A DNA stretch of 8,774 bases from JAZDIU01 sp043804635 (GTDB lineage: Bacteria; Chloroflexota; Dehalococcoidia; Dehalococcoidales; UBA2162): positions 1 to 8,774 of the forward strand of contig JAZDIU010000035.1 in assembly GCA_043804635.1 (NCBI GenBank), written 5' to 3'. The notes beneath the pieces were generated by a model, which saw only the letters and a list, made by a program, of their open reading frames with translations, ran no database searches and was not told the DNA's origin. Shown here one piece after another: positions 1-6,325 of the stretch (the stretch's first letter is position 1; every line of letters starts with the position of its first letter). The position numbers were made by a program, and so were the translations under genes.

Positions 1-188
1 ACACTGATAAAATCAAAGATGGCGACGAGCTTGAAGTCGACTTGAAAACAGGCAAAATTAAAGACCTGACCAACGGGGCTGAACTTGCCTCCAGCCCGAT
101 GCCGGATATTATGCTTGGCATCCTGAACGAAGGCGGACTTCCCAATTATATTAAGAAATATGGGGATTTTGTTAAACCGTCAAAATAG
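1..188 (+). CDS. 3-isopropylmalate dehydratase / aconitase-family small subunit, C-terminal end (5' truncated)
   Basis: The reading frame is open from base 3 and ends at TAG 186-188, giving the last 61 residues of a protein that begins outside the window. It matches the tail of the LeuD/HacB-type swivelling small subunit: an IKDGDELEVDL strand pair, a turn ending in TNG, then the closing helix ILNEGGLPNYIKKYG. This subunit pairs with a large [4Fe-4S] subunit to isomerise a 2-hydroxy-tricarboxylate. Substrate choice (isopropylmalate, homocitrate or citrate) is set by a loop that is not in the window. The downstream isocitrate dehydrogenase and facing Re-citrate-synthase-like gene make an aconitase role (citrate to isocitrate) plausible, but leucine synthesis cannot be excluded. 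The family call is fairly firm; the substrate is open. Confidence 0.8.
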   Translation, partial: TDKIKDGDELEVDLKTGKIKDLTNGAELASSPMPDIMLGILNEGGLPNYIKKYGDFVKPSK

Positions 189-225
189 CTGTCAGCGGTT
201 AGCTATCAGCAGTTAGCTGGCTGAT
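187..225. repeat. Short tandem repeat with inverted repeat between dehydratase and IDH genes
   Basis: Two adjacent 14-base units, AGCTGTCAGCGGTT (187-200) and AGCTATCAGCAGTT (201-214), agree at 12 of 14 positions, and a third AGCT follows at 215-218. ATCAGC (205-210) and GCTGAT (220-225) form 6-base inverted arms around a 9-base loop. The first unit overlaps the TAG stop of the upstream gene. It could be a fragment of a dispersed intergenic repeat or a weak mRNA hairpin between two co-transcribed genes. It lacks the T-run of an intrinsic terminator. Confidence 0.55.
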
Positions 226-240
226 GACTGAAACCTTTAT

Positions 241-246
241 AGGGAG
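241..246 (+). promoter_or_regulatory. Ribosome binding site that sets the IDH start
   Basis: AGGGAG lies 7 bases before ATG 254. An earlier in-frame ATG at 224 has no comparable site and falls in the repeat spacer. The citrate-synthase-like gene has the same AGGGAG with the same 7-base spacing. Confidence 0.75.
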
Positions 247-253
247 TTGCACA

Positions 254-1333
254 ATGAAACATACTGTTACTCTAATTCCCGGTGATGGGGTCGGACCCGA
301 AGTAATCGAAGCTGCAAAAAGGTGTCTTGAAGCCACTGGCATCGACTTCAAATGGGAAACAATCAATGCTGGTGAGACCGCCCTCAAAAACGAAGGCAGT
401 CTACTGCCAGATAGACTCATCGACTCCATAAAGAAAAACAAGGTCGCCCTCAAGGGACCGGCGACCACGCCGGTAGGCACCGGTTTCCGCAGTGTCAACG
501 TCGCCCTGCGCCAGACTTTAGACCTCTATGCCTGCCTCCGTCCGTGCCGGACATACAAGGGCATTGTTTCACGATATGAAAATGTAAATATAATCGTTAT
601 CAGGGAAAACACCGAAGACCTTTATGCCGGCATCGAATTTGAGAGAGGAACTGCCGAAGCTAAGAAATTACTTTCGTTTATCCAGCAGAACAGCAAAGTG
701 AAAGCTAACGAGGACTCCGGCATCAGTATCAAGCTAATCTCCGAGACCGGCACTAAGAGAATCGTCAAATTCGCCTTTGAGTATGCCAGAGGCAACGGTA
801 GAAAAAAGGTGACCGCTGTCCACAAGGCAAACATTATGAAATTTACCGACGGCCTTTTCCTGGAGGTTGCTCGGCAGGTAGCCCAGTCTTATCCCGATAT
901 CGAGTTCGAGGACCGGATTATTGACGACCTCTGTGCTCAGCTAGTCCAGCGACCCAACCAGTTCGATATCCTGGTATTACCCAATCTATATGGGGACATC
1001 GTCTCCGACTTGTGTGCCGGATTGGTCGGCGGACTGGGTGTCGCTCCCGGATCCAATATCGGCGAGGGGCTGGCTGTATTCGAACCTACCCACGGCTCTG
1101 CCCCCAAATACGCCGGCTTGAATAAGGTGAACCCCGTGGCATCGATACTAACCGGAGTTATGCTGCTCCGCTATCTTGATGAAAAGAAAGCGGCTGACAG
1201 GCTGGAAAATGCCGTCGCTAAAGTGCTCGCCGAAGGCAAGTCGGTGACTTATGACTTAAAAGCCAACCGAAACGACCCCACCGCTGTCGGCACTTCAGAA
1301 ATGGCGGACGCCATTATTGCCCGGATGAAGTGA
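254..1333 (+). CDS. icd: Isocitrate dehydrogenase (NAD(P)-dependent, decarboxylating)
   Basis: A 359-residue member of the isocitrate/isopropylmalate dehydrogenase family, which oxidatively decarboxylates isocitrate to 2-oxoglutarate. The N-terminus has LIPGDGVGPEV. The substrate segment FRSVNVALRQTLDLYACLRP carries Ser80, Asn82, Arg86 and Arg96 as in isocitrate dehydrogenases, and lacks the isopropylmalate-type loop. ENTEDLYAG follows with Arg117 and Tyr124, then VHKANIMKFTDG with Lys191, and NLYGDIVSD with metal-site Asp248 and Asp252. In the coenzyme loop HGSAPKYAG, Lys285 and Tyr286 match the NADP-type residues of E. coli Icd, as does Tyr333, but the position of E. coli Arg395 appears to be Ala337, so cofactor preference is uncertain. 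Start ATG 254 is chosen from AGGGAG at 241-246. It lies downstream of the dehydratase subunit, probably in one operon. Homoisocitrate dehydrogenase is the main alternative. Confidence 0.88.
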   Translation: MKHTVTLIPGDGVGPEVIEAAKRCLEATGIDFKWETINAGETALKNEGSLLPDRLIDSIKKNKVALKGPATTPVGTGFRSVNVALRQTLDLYACLRPCRTYKGIVSRYENVNIIVIRENTEDLYAGIEFERGTAEAKKLLSFIQQNSKVKANEDSGISIKLISETGTKRIVKFAFEYARGNGRKKVTAVHKANIMKFTDGLFLEVARQVAQSYPDIEFEDRIIDDLCAQLVQRPNQFDILVLPNLYGDIVSDLCAGLVGGLGVAPGSNIGEGLAVFEPTHGSAPKYAGLNKVNPVASILTGVMLLRYLDEKKAADRLENAVAKVLAEGKSVTYDLKANRNDPTAVGTSEMADAIIARMK

Positions 1334-1337
1334 AATA

Positions 1338-2591
1338 CTAGTCGCAGAACTTTTCAGCTAACGGGGTCAAGGTTAATATCTGGCGAACGATATCCGGGTA
1401 TTTAGCTATAAAGAGCAATTCGTCTTCCACGAGCGGTTTCTGAGCCAGTACATTAGCGTATCTGACCAGTTCCAATATTTCTTCAGCGTCATCCCGCTTG
1501 GAGAAGTCGATTTCAAATTTACCCATAATGTGCCTGAAGCCGGAAATGCCGCCGTATTCACCGGAGCATATTTCTCTGCCCGTCTCAACCATCTCCGGTT
1601 CGCCCCGTCCCAGCTCCTTAAAGTCATATAGCTCGTAGTTCTGAGGGTCTTTCAACACGCCGTCGGCGTGGATGCCTGAACTGTGAGCAAAAGCATTAGC
1701 CCCCACTCCAGGCTGGTTCATTGGTATCGGGACCTTAAAAGCATAGGCGGCATACTGACAAATCTTATACGCTACTTTCAGGTCGATAGGCATGCCAAAC
1801 TTGTATTTCTTCGCCAGCCCTTTGGACTTCTTAAGTGCCAGTATCACTCCGACCAAATCGGCGTTGCCTGCTCTCTCCCCGATTCCGTTGATGGTCGTAT
1901 TGATATAGGCATCCTGCCCGCCATCCACTACCCCCATCGCCCCGGATACGGAATTAGCCACCGCCATACCCAGGTCTCCATGGCAGTGAAGCTCAATTGG
2001 CATCCCCGCTTTTTGTGCGAGCAACTTACAGGTATCGTATATGCTGTGAGGATTTTCATAGCCCAGTGTATCGCAATACCGGAACCTATCGGCACCATGC
2101 TCTCTAGCTGCCGAGACGAACCGGACCAGAAAATCGGTGTCCGTTCTTGAACCGTCCTCGGCATTGATACCAACGCCCGTAGCACCGTGGGATTTGGCAG
2201 CGTCGACTGCCTCCATCGCCATTGTCAGAACGTCTTCTTTGCCTTTAGAACCCTGATATTTGCCGTTAATCATCTGGTCGGAAGTCGACGTGGAAAGATT
2301 AAAATTCCTTATTTCCGGTACCAGTTCGAAACTTCTTTCGACATCTTCAACAGTAGCCCGTATCCAGCCACTCAGGCGGATAGGCTGAAGAACTCCCATC
2401 TTTTGCAGCTTCAAGTTCGCTCGGAGATAATTCGATTCATGGTGGGTGGTGGGGAAACCAAATTCGCTCTGAAAGGCTCCCATCTCATTCAGGTACACGT
2501 TTATCATCGTTTTAGCCAGCTTGGACAGACCCAGCTTGGCTGTTTGAACACCATCCCGGTTGGTCACATCGATTATATAAATTTTGCCCAT
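1338..2591 (-). CDS. Re-citrate synthase-like enzyme (homocitrate synthase / isopropylmalate synthase family)
   Basis: A 417-residue HMGL-like TIM-barrel Claisen condensing enzyme. Near the start is NRDGVQT, with Asp13 as metal ligand. The pair His202/His204 lies in ELHCHGDLGMAVANS, and NGIGERAGN ends in the fourth expected ligand, Asn243. GIHADG (307-311) belongs to the family's C-terminal helical region. NRDGVQT instead of the usual LRDGEQ of LeuA/NifV, together with NEMGAFQSEFGFP, resembles the Re-face citrate synthases of Clostridium kluyveri and Dehalococcoides, often annotated as homocitrate synthases; this comparison is from memory. That enzyme makes citrate from oxaloacetate and acetyl-CoA. 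The convergent aconitase-like and isocitrate dehydrogenase genes support the call. There is no LeuA-type regulatory domain. SD AGGGAG (2599-2604 on the plus strand) lies 7 bases before the ATG. True homocitrate synthase remains possible. Confidence 0.82.
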   Translation of the reverse strand: MGKIYIIDVTNRDGVQTAKLGLSKLAKTMINVYLNEMGAFQSEFGFPTTHHESNYLRANLKLQKMGVLQPIRLSGWIRATVEDVERSFELVPEIRNFNLSTSTSDQMINGKYQGSKGKEDVLTMAMEAVDAAKSHGATGVGINAEDGSRTDTDFLVRFVSAAREHGADRFRYCDTLGYENPHSIYDTCKLLAQKAGMPIELHCHGDLGMAVANSVSGAMGVVDGGQDAYINTTINGIGERAGNADLVGVILALKKSKGLAKKYKFGMPIDLKVAYKICQYAAYAFKVPIPMNQPGVGANAFAHSSGIHADGVLKDPQNYELYDFKELGRGEPEMVETGREICSGEYGGISGFRHIMGKFEIDFSKRDDAEEILELVRYANVLAQKPLVEDELLFIAKYPDIVRQILTLTPLAEKFCD

Positions 2592-2624
2592 TGCCGAACT
2601 CCCTATACTTGTAGTATTGATTTT

Positions 2625-2654
2625 ATGATACGTAAATAGCTATGCGACTGTCAA
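2625..2654 (-). promoter_or_regulatory. sigma70-like promoter of the citrate-synthase-like gene
   Basis: Read on the minus strand, TTGACA (2654-2649) is followed after 18 bases by TATCAT (2630-2625). Transcription would begin near 2618, giving a leader of about 27 bases that contains the AGGGAG ribosome binding site. The -35 box is a perfect consensus; the -10 matches at 5 of 6 positions. Confidence 0.6.
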
Positions 2655-2669
2655 GAAAAAGGGCTTGAC
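2650..2669. promoter_or_regulatory. Palindrome spanning back-to-back -35 boxes
   Basis: GTCAAG-N8-CTTGAC is a perfect 6+6 inverted repeat between two divergent genes. Each arm contains most of the -35 box of one of the two opposed promoters. It may be a repressor operator, or just the by-product of two TTGAC boxes facing away from each other. Either way, two RNA polymerases could hardly bind together. Confidence 0.45.
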
Positions 2670-2693
2670 GCTACCCTCACAGACTGATATTAT
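2665..2693 (+). promoter_or_regulatory. sigma70-like promoter of pyrF, giving a leaderless transcript
   Basis: TTGACG (2665-2670), a 17-base spacer, then TATTAT (2688-2693). Transcription should begin 6-8 bases later, around 2700-2702, and the pyrF ATG is at 2702. There is no Shine-Dalgarno sequence before the ATG. Confidence 0.7.
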
Positions 2694-2701
2694 CCACTTT
2701 A

Positions 2702-3511
2702 ATGAATTTTAACGAAAAACTGGCAGCAATTATTAAAAAGAACAAAAGCCTGGTCTGCGTTGGGCTTGACCCCGACCCGGAGCTGATGCCGGAAAAAGTG
2801 ACCGTTACTGAGTTCAACAAAGCGATTATCGACGCCACCGCCGACCTGGTCTGCGCCTACAAACCGAACTTCGCTTTCTACGAGGCTATGGGCGAGGAAG
2901 GTATGGCAGCACTGAGGGATACCGTCAAGCACATACCCACCAGCATACCGATAATTGGAGACGCCAAGCGAGGCGATATCGGCAATACGGCAAAGGCTTA
3001 CGCAAAAGCTATTTTCTCCAACCTCAACTTCGATGCTGCCACCGTCAGTCCCTACCTGGGGTTCGATTCCATCGAGCCTTTCATTCAGTATAAAGACAAG
3101 GGAGTTTTTATCCTGTGCCGGACTTCTAACGCCGGTGCCCTCGATTTTCAGGCACTTCAAATAAAAGACAAGAACCTTTCCCTGTTTGAAATGGTCGCCC
3201 GCAAAGCCAGCGAATGGAACAAATATGGTAACATTGGACTGGTGGTGGGTGCTACCTACCCCGAAGAGCTAAAGCTTATTAGGCAAAGCTACCCTGATAT
3301 GCCCATCCTTATCCCGGGTGTGGGTGCTCAGGGTGGAGACTTAGCTTTAACTATACGTTACGGAGTTGACGCCCAGGGAGTCAAAACAATAATTAACTCC
3401 TCACGGCAAATCATCTACGCCTCACGGCAGAAAGATTTTGCCCTCGCCGCCCGCCGCGCCGCCCAAACACTGCGAGACCAGATTAACCAGAATCTACCCG
3501 CTTCTAAATAA
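2702..3511 (+). CDS. pyrF: Orotidine 5'-phosphate decarboxylase, type II
   Basis: A 269-residue protein of the usual length for the type II (subfamily 2) enzyme, which decarboxylates OMP to UMP in the last step of pyrimidine synthesis. The barrel begins with CVGLDPDPE (19-27). Lys54 in YKPN and the DxKxxD signature GDAKRGDIGN (Asp87, Lys89, Asp92) form the catalytic Lys-Asp-Lys-Asp set. PGVGAQGGD (205-213) and Arg235 make the phosphate site. The ATG at 2702 is the only sensible start: it sits 8 bases after the -10 box and directly precedes the conserved N-terminus, implying leaderless translation. No other pyrimidine gene is nearby. It shares its upstream region with the divergent citrate-synthase-like gene, and the CPBP protease gene follows in the same frame after 21 bases. 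Confidence 0.95.
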   Translation: MNFNEKLAAIIKKNKSLVCVGLDPDPELMPEKVTVTEFNKAIIDATADLVCAYKPNFAFYEAMGEEGMAALRDTVKHIPTSIPIIGDAKRGDIGNTAKAYAKAIFSNLNFDAATVSPYLGFDSIEPFIQYKDKGVFILCRTSNAGALDFQALQIKDKNLSLFEMVARKASEWNKYGNIGLVVGATYPEELKLIRQSYPDMPILIPGVGAQGGDLALTIRYGVDAQGVKTIINSSRQIIYASRQKDFALAARRAAQTLRDQINQNLPASK

Positions 3512-3521
3512 TTTATTGAAC

Positions 3522-3527
3522 AGGAGG
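3522..3527 (+). promoter_or_regulatory. Strong ribosome binding site facing a non-standard ATA start
   Basis: AGGAGG is the best Shine-Dalgarno match in the window. Five bases downstream the codon is ATA (3533-3535), not ATG/GTG/TTG, in the frame of the CPBP protease. No standard start codon lies in that frame between the pyrF stop and GTG 3668. Confidence 0.7.
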
Positions 3528-3532
3528 TTATA

Positions 3533-4279
3533 ATAACTAAACTCTCGCCCTCAATTAAAGTCTATATCCTGCTTATCCTGGTTCTTGCTGTCTGTGCCGC
3601 TGTCAGCGTTTTTCTGCCCACCTTCCCCGGACTAACAGTTCCTGCGGAGCTTCCCGCTCCTCTATGGGTGCTTGCCCTGGCAAATGCCGGCATTATGCTC
3701 TTTCTTTACGGCGGCCTGGGTTTTATTGGATTAAAGCTCTCTCAGAAACTGGGCTTTCCTGAAATCTGGGATACCAAGGTTTCCAATAAACAAAGATTCT
3801 TAATCCCGGCGCTCATCGGGGCAGTCCTTGGCATATTTCTCATCATCGCTGATACTATCTTCACCCGGTTCCACACCCTCGGTCCAATCCCCCACCCCTT
3901 ATTCCCCTCCTCAATCATCGCTTCAATAAGTGCCGGTATCGGTGAAGAGCTAATATTCCGACTGTTCTTCATCTCGTTCTGGGTATGGCTGATTTCTTAT
4001 GTTATCCTGAAGAAAAGGTGGCAGAATCAGATTTTCTGGGTTGTAGCCGTTATATCTGCCCTAGCCTTTGCCCTAGGACACCTTCCGGCAGTCTTGATTC
4101 TCTCCAATTTGAAAACAGTCAGCCAGATTCCGCCGGCTCTTATGGCGGAGATTATCCTTCTCAACGGAGTAGTTTCGTTATTCGCCGCCTATTATTTCAG
4201 GGTATTCGGGTTTCTGGCGCCGGTAGGCATTCATTTCTGGACGGATATAGTCTGGCACGTAATCTGGGGATTAATCTAA
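3533..4279 (+). CDS. CPBP (CAAX/Abi) family intramembrane metalloprotease
   Basis: A polytopic membrane protein with all three CPBP (PF02517) motifs. Counting from codon 3533 these are EELIFR (Glu138, Glu139, Arg143), FALGH (His183) and HFWTD (His234, Asp238). These residues form the membrane-embedded metal and catalytic site of the Rce1-like superfamily. About seven hydrophobic segments are visible. Bacterial members include bacteriocin-immunity and prenyl-protein-processing proteins; the substrate here is unknown. The frame stays open and clearly coding upstream of GTG 3668: residues 8-28 form a strong first transmembrane helix ending before a proline-rich loop. I therefore place the start at ATA 3533 behind AGGAGG, giving 248 residues. 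A shorter product from GTG 3668 (203 residues) would lose this helix. It probably shares the pyrF transcript. Its stop directly abuts the stop of the convergent greA-like gene. Confidence 0.82.
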   Translation: MTKLSPSIKVYILLILVLAVCAAVSVFLPTFPGLTVPAELPAPLWVLALANAGIMLFLYGGLGFIGLKLSQKLGFPEIWDTKVSNKQRFLIPALIGAVLGIFLIIADTIFTRFHTLGPIPHPLFPSSIIASISAGIGEELIFRLFFISFWVWLISYVILKKRWQNQIFWVVAVISALAFALGHLPAVLILSNLKTVSQIPPALMAEIILLNGVVSLFAAYYFRVFGFLAPVGIHFWTDIVWHVIWGLI

Positions 4280-5086
4280 TCAGCGCTCGATGGATTTAAT
4301 CAGGCAGCTCCATCGTCCGGCCGGCGTCTGGACTTCCAGCACTTCCCCTTCGCCCCGTCCCACAACGGCTTTACCTATCGGCGAAGCTACGGAAATTTTA
4401 CCTTTTAACGGGTCTACTTCTCTGGGACCGACCAGTGTATAGCGCCGCTCTTCTCCGGAACTGCTATCCTGGAGAATAACGCTGTTTCCGATATTAGCAC
4501 CTGAAGAGGCCCTTTGTTTATTTTCGGTTACAACTGCCGACTTCAAAATACCTTTTATTTCGATAATCTTGCCCTCCAGGTGCCCCTTTTCCTCTCTTAC
4601 CGCGGCTAGAGGCGCATTCTCTTTAAAGTCCTTATCAGCCGCCGCCAAACGCATTTGCTCGATTATCTCGGGTCGCTTACTTTCCAGAACTGCCAACTCG
4701 GCTTTCAATTTAGCCTGTCCTTCTTCGGTTAAGAGAATCTTCTCCCCCGAAACTCGCTTCGAAGCCACCGCCGTTCTGGATTTTCCTTTCTTAGCTTTAA
4801 GATGAACGGCAAGGTTAGTCTTGAGCCATTTCTCCTTTTTCGCATAATTCAAAAAGCCGCGGACTAACTCGAGCTTTTGGGCGTGGTCGGCACTGGTTTG
4901 AGCTAAGTGCTCGGCGTAGGTATCCATATCGGGAGCGGTAAGATTATCAAGAGTCTTATCCCATCCATACCAGCGGACGAACCTCAACAGCTCCGGCTGA
5001 TTTGCTTCCCGTTCTGCGGGAGTTAAACTAGCCAGAAAGCGGCTGACGGCTTCACTTAATTTAAAGCTCTGATTATTCTGAATCAT
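4280..5086 (-). CDS. greA: GreA transcript-cleavage factor with N-terminal recombinase SAM-like domain
   Basis: A 268-residue protein, over 100 residues longer than standard GreA (about 158). Residues 115-268 are a complete GreA: a coiled coil beginning KILLTEEGQAKLKAEL, its acidic tip DFKENA with Asp153 and Glu156 matching E. coli Asp41 and Glu44, and the C-terminal FKBP-like domain with LVGPREVDPLKGKISVASPIGKA. GreA enters the RNA polymerase secondary channel and triggers cleavage of backtracked RNA. Residues 8-100 are helical and resemble the core-binding SAM-like domain of phage-type integrases (ending YAKKEKWLKTNLAVHLKAKK); no catalytic recombinase domain follows. A basic linker (98-112) joins the two. 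I chose ATG 5086, preceded closely by GGGGAG and a TATAAT box at 5122-5117. The longer ATG 5128 lies upstream of that box and has no ribosome binding site. The GreA assignment is firm; the N-domain call is by pattern. Confidence 0.92.
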   Translation of the reverse strand: MIQNNQSFKLSEAVSRFLASLTPAEREANQPELLRFVRWYGWDKTLDNLTAPDMDTYAEHLAQTSADHAQKLELVRGFLNYAKKEKWLKTNLAVHLKAKKGKSRTAVASKRVSGEKILLTEEGQAKLKAELAVLESKRPEIIEQMRLAAADKDFKENAPLAAVREEKGHLEGKIIEIKGILKSAVVTENKQRASSGANIGNSVILQDSSSGEERRYTLVGPREVDPLKGKISVASPIGKAVVGRGEGEVLEVQTPAGRWSCLIKSIER

Positions 5087-5116
5087 TTCTCCCCTTTCAA
5101 AACTAAATTCTAACAG

Positions 5117-5122
5117 ATTATA
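5117..5122 (-). promoter_or_regulatory. Candidate -10 box for the greA-like gene
   Basis: A perfect TATAAT on the minus strand, 30 bases before the ATG at 5086, would start transcription near 5110. The -35 region (TGTCTC with a 17-base spacer) is poor, so this may be a secondary promoter within the minus-strand gene set. It argues against translation from ATG 5128. Confidence 0.4.
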
Positions 5123-5173
5123 GAACATCAGTCACTTTTGAGACAGGGAGCTTGAGGAGATGGGTTGTCATAA

Positions 5174-6325
5174 CTAAGAAAACTTCTTCACGCCAAATAT
5201 CTTCGAAAGCGCCCAGTGCCCCAGCAACTTCGATATCGTCTTCCCATGCCAATCGAAAGATACATCTTTAGCTTTGGTCAAAGCCTCATCGATGCCGAAG
5301 GTTTCCATTATGTCAAATATTTGGTCGATTCGTCGGTCGCTCAATTGCTCACACAATCTCCGGGCTTGATAACCTGTCCTTAACTCGCGACTTAGCAGCT
5401 TCTTCCATCCCTTCTCATAGTCTGCCAGACTTTCGCGGGAAAGGTCACCTCTGGCTAGAGCTTTTACCAAGCAATCAGCTGCTATGTCCGCACATAGTAA
5501 GCCAAAATAGATACCGCCGCCGGTAGTGGGCTTCACCTGTCCGGCAGCCGTCCCCACCACGATCATATGGTCGCCACACGTTCTGGACAGCGGTGTGAGA
5601 GGAACGCCGCGGTGGCTCGCCTTAGCATCAGAAGCCACAACTTTACCCTGCGCCTCCAATGATGAGAGCAGTTTAGTGAGATAAAAGGATGGCCGCTTGC
5701 GGGAAAGCAGCCCGGCTAAAGCCTTCCCCGGCGAGGTCGGCACCAGCCAGGCAAAAAATCCCGGGGCTATATCCTGCCCGAGATAGACTTCCACATCCTC
5801 CAGACCCTTGACCTCCACCTCTGTCTGGGCACCCATAATAAAATCTTTCGGTTCGCTCAAACCCAGTCCTTCAGTTAGCTTTGAGCCAAAGCCGGTGGTG
5901 ATAACCGCCACCTTCGCTTCAAAAAACTTCGAGCCTGTTCCGACCCTCACTCCGGAGGCATTAACCTTTATTTCTTTAACCGGACTACCCAGCCGATACT
6001 CCACTCCTTTATCTTGTGCCCGACGGGCTAAAGCGGCATCGAAAAGCGCACGGTCGACGATGCACGCTTGAGGTTCATCGCGCCGCAAATTAAGCACTTT
6101 ACCCGAAGGCGAAAAAATTCGGGCGCTGCTTACCCTTCGGAGAATAGTCCCCTCATCGATAGCAAAGGAATTAACACACTCGAGACTGATAATACCGGTG
6201 CAGCAGACTGGTTCACCTAATCTCTCTTTAGCCTCCACCACCAGGACCTGATATCCAGCCACGGCTAATTGGTGAGCTACCCGGCTCCCCACCGGCCCAC
6301 CGCCGACCACAATTACATCATACAT
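5174..6325 (-). CDS. Geranylgeranyl-reductase-family FAD-dependent oxidoreductase
   Basis: A 383-residue flavoprotein of the p-hydroxybenzoate-hydroxylase fold. The N-terminal Rossmann motif VVGGGPVGS (6-14) ends its second strand at Glu31, which would bind the ribose of FAD. PVCCTGIIS (39-47) resembles the cysteine segment near the flavin in geranylgeranyl reductases. F-x-W-x-V-P (191-196) resembles their YxWxFP substrate motif, and VGTAAGQVKPTTGGGIYFG (257-275) is the second FAD-binding motif. Family members saturate double bonds of isoprenoid chains, for example in menaquinone or polyprenyl lipid carriers; the actual substrate is unknown. I chose ATG 6325 over TTG 6343 because the Rossmann strand begins there. 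Its start overlaps the stop of the upstream DUF1616-like gene (ATGTATGA), and it has no ribosome binding site of its own, so translation is likely coupled. Confidence 0.85.
   Translation of the reverse strand: MYDVIVVGGGPVGSRVAHQLAVAGYQVLVVEAKERLGEPVCCTGIISLECVNSFAIDEGTILRRVSSARIFSPSGKVLNLRRDEPQACIVDRALFDAALARRAQDKGVEYRLGSPVKEIKVNASGVRVGTGSKFFEAKVAVITTGFGSKLTEGLGLSEPKDFIMGAQTEVEVKGLEDVEVYLGQDIAPGFFAWLVPTSPGKALAGLLSRKRPSFYLTKLLSSLEAQGKVVASDAKASHRGVPLTPLSRTCGDHMIVVGTAAGQVKPTTGGGIYFGLLCADIAADCLVKALARGDLSRESLADYEKGWKKLLSRELRTGYQARRLCEQLSDRRIDQIFDIMETFGIDEALTKAKDVSFDWHGKTISKLLGHWALSKIFGVKKFS

Noticed and set aside
1683..2639. Long plus-strand open frames (1683-2150 and 2187-2639) opposite the citrate-synthase-like gene
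   Set aside because: They run antisense through conserved catalytic segments of a clear 417-residue enzyme, lack recognisable domains and ribosome binding sites, and have cysteine/histidine-rich composition typical of shadow frames.
2699..3160. Minus-strand 153-residue open frame over pyrF
   Set aside because: It mirrors the codons of the conserved OMP decarboxylase, with no start signal and no known family.
3399..3429. Ten-base direct repeat CCTCACGGCA 21 bases apart inside pyrF
   Set aside because: It encodes two nearby Ser-Arg-Gln triplets in the phosphate-site region of PyrF, so protein coding explains it.
5084..5128. Upstream ATG 5128 as the start of the GreA fusion
   Set aside because: It has no ribosome binding site, a TATAAT box lies inside its first codons, and the extra 14 residues show no conserved feature; ATG 5086 follows GGGGAG.
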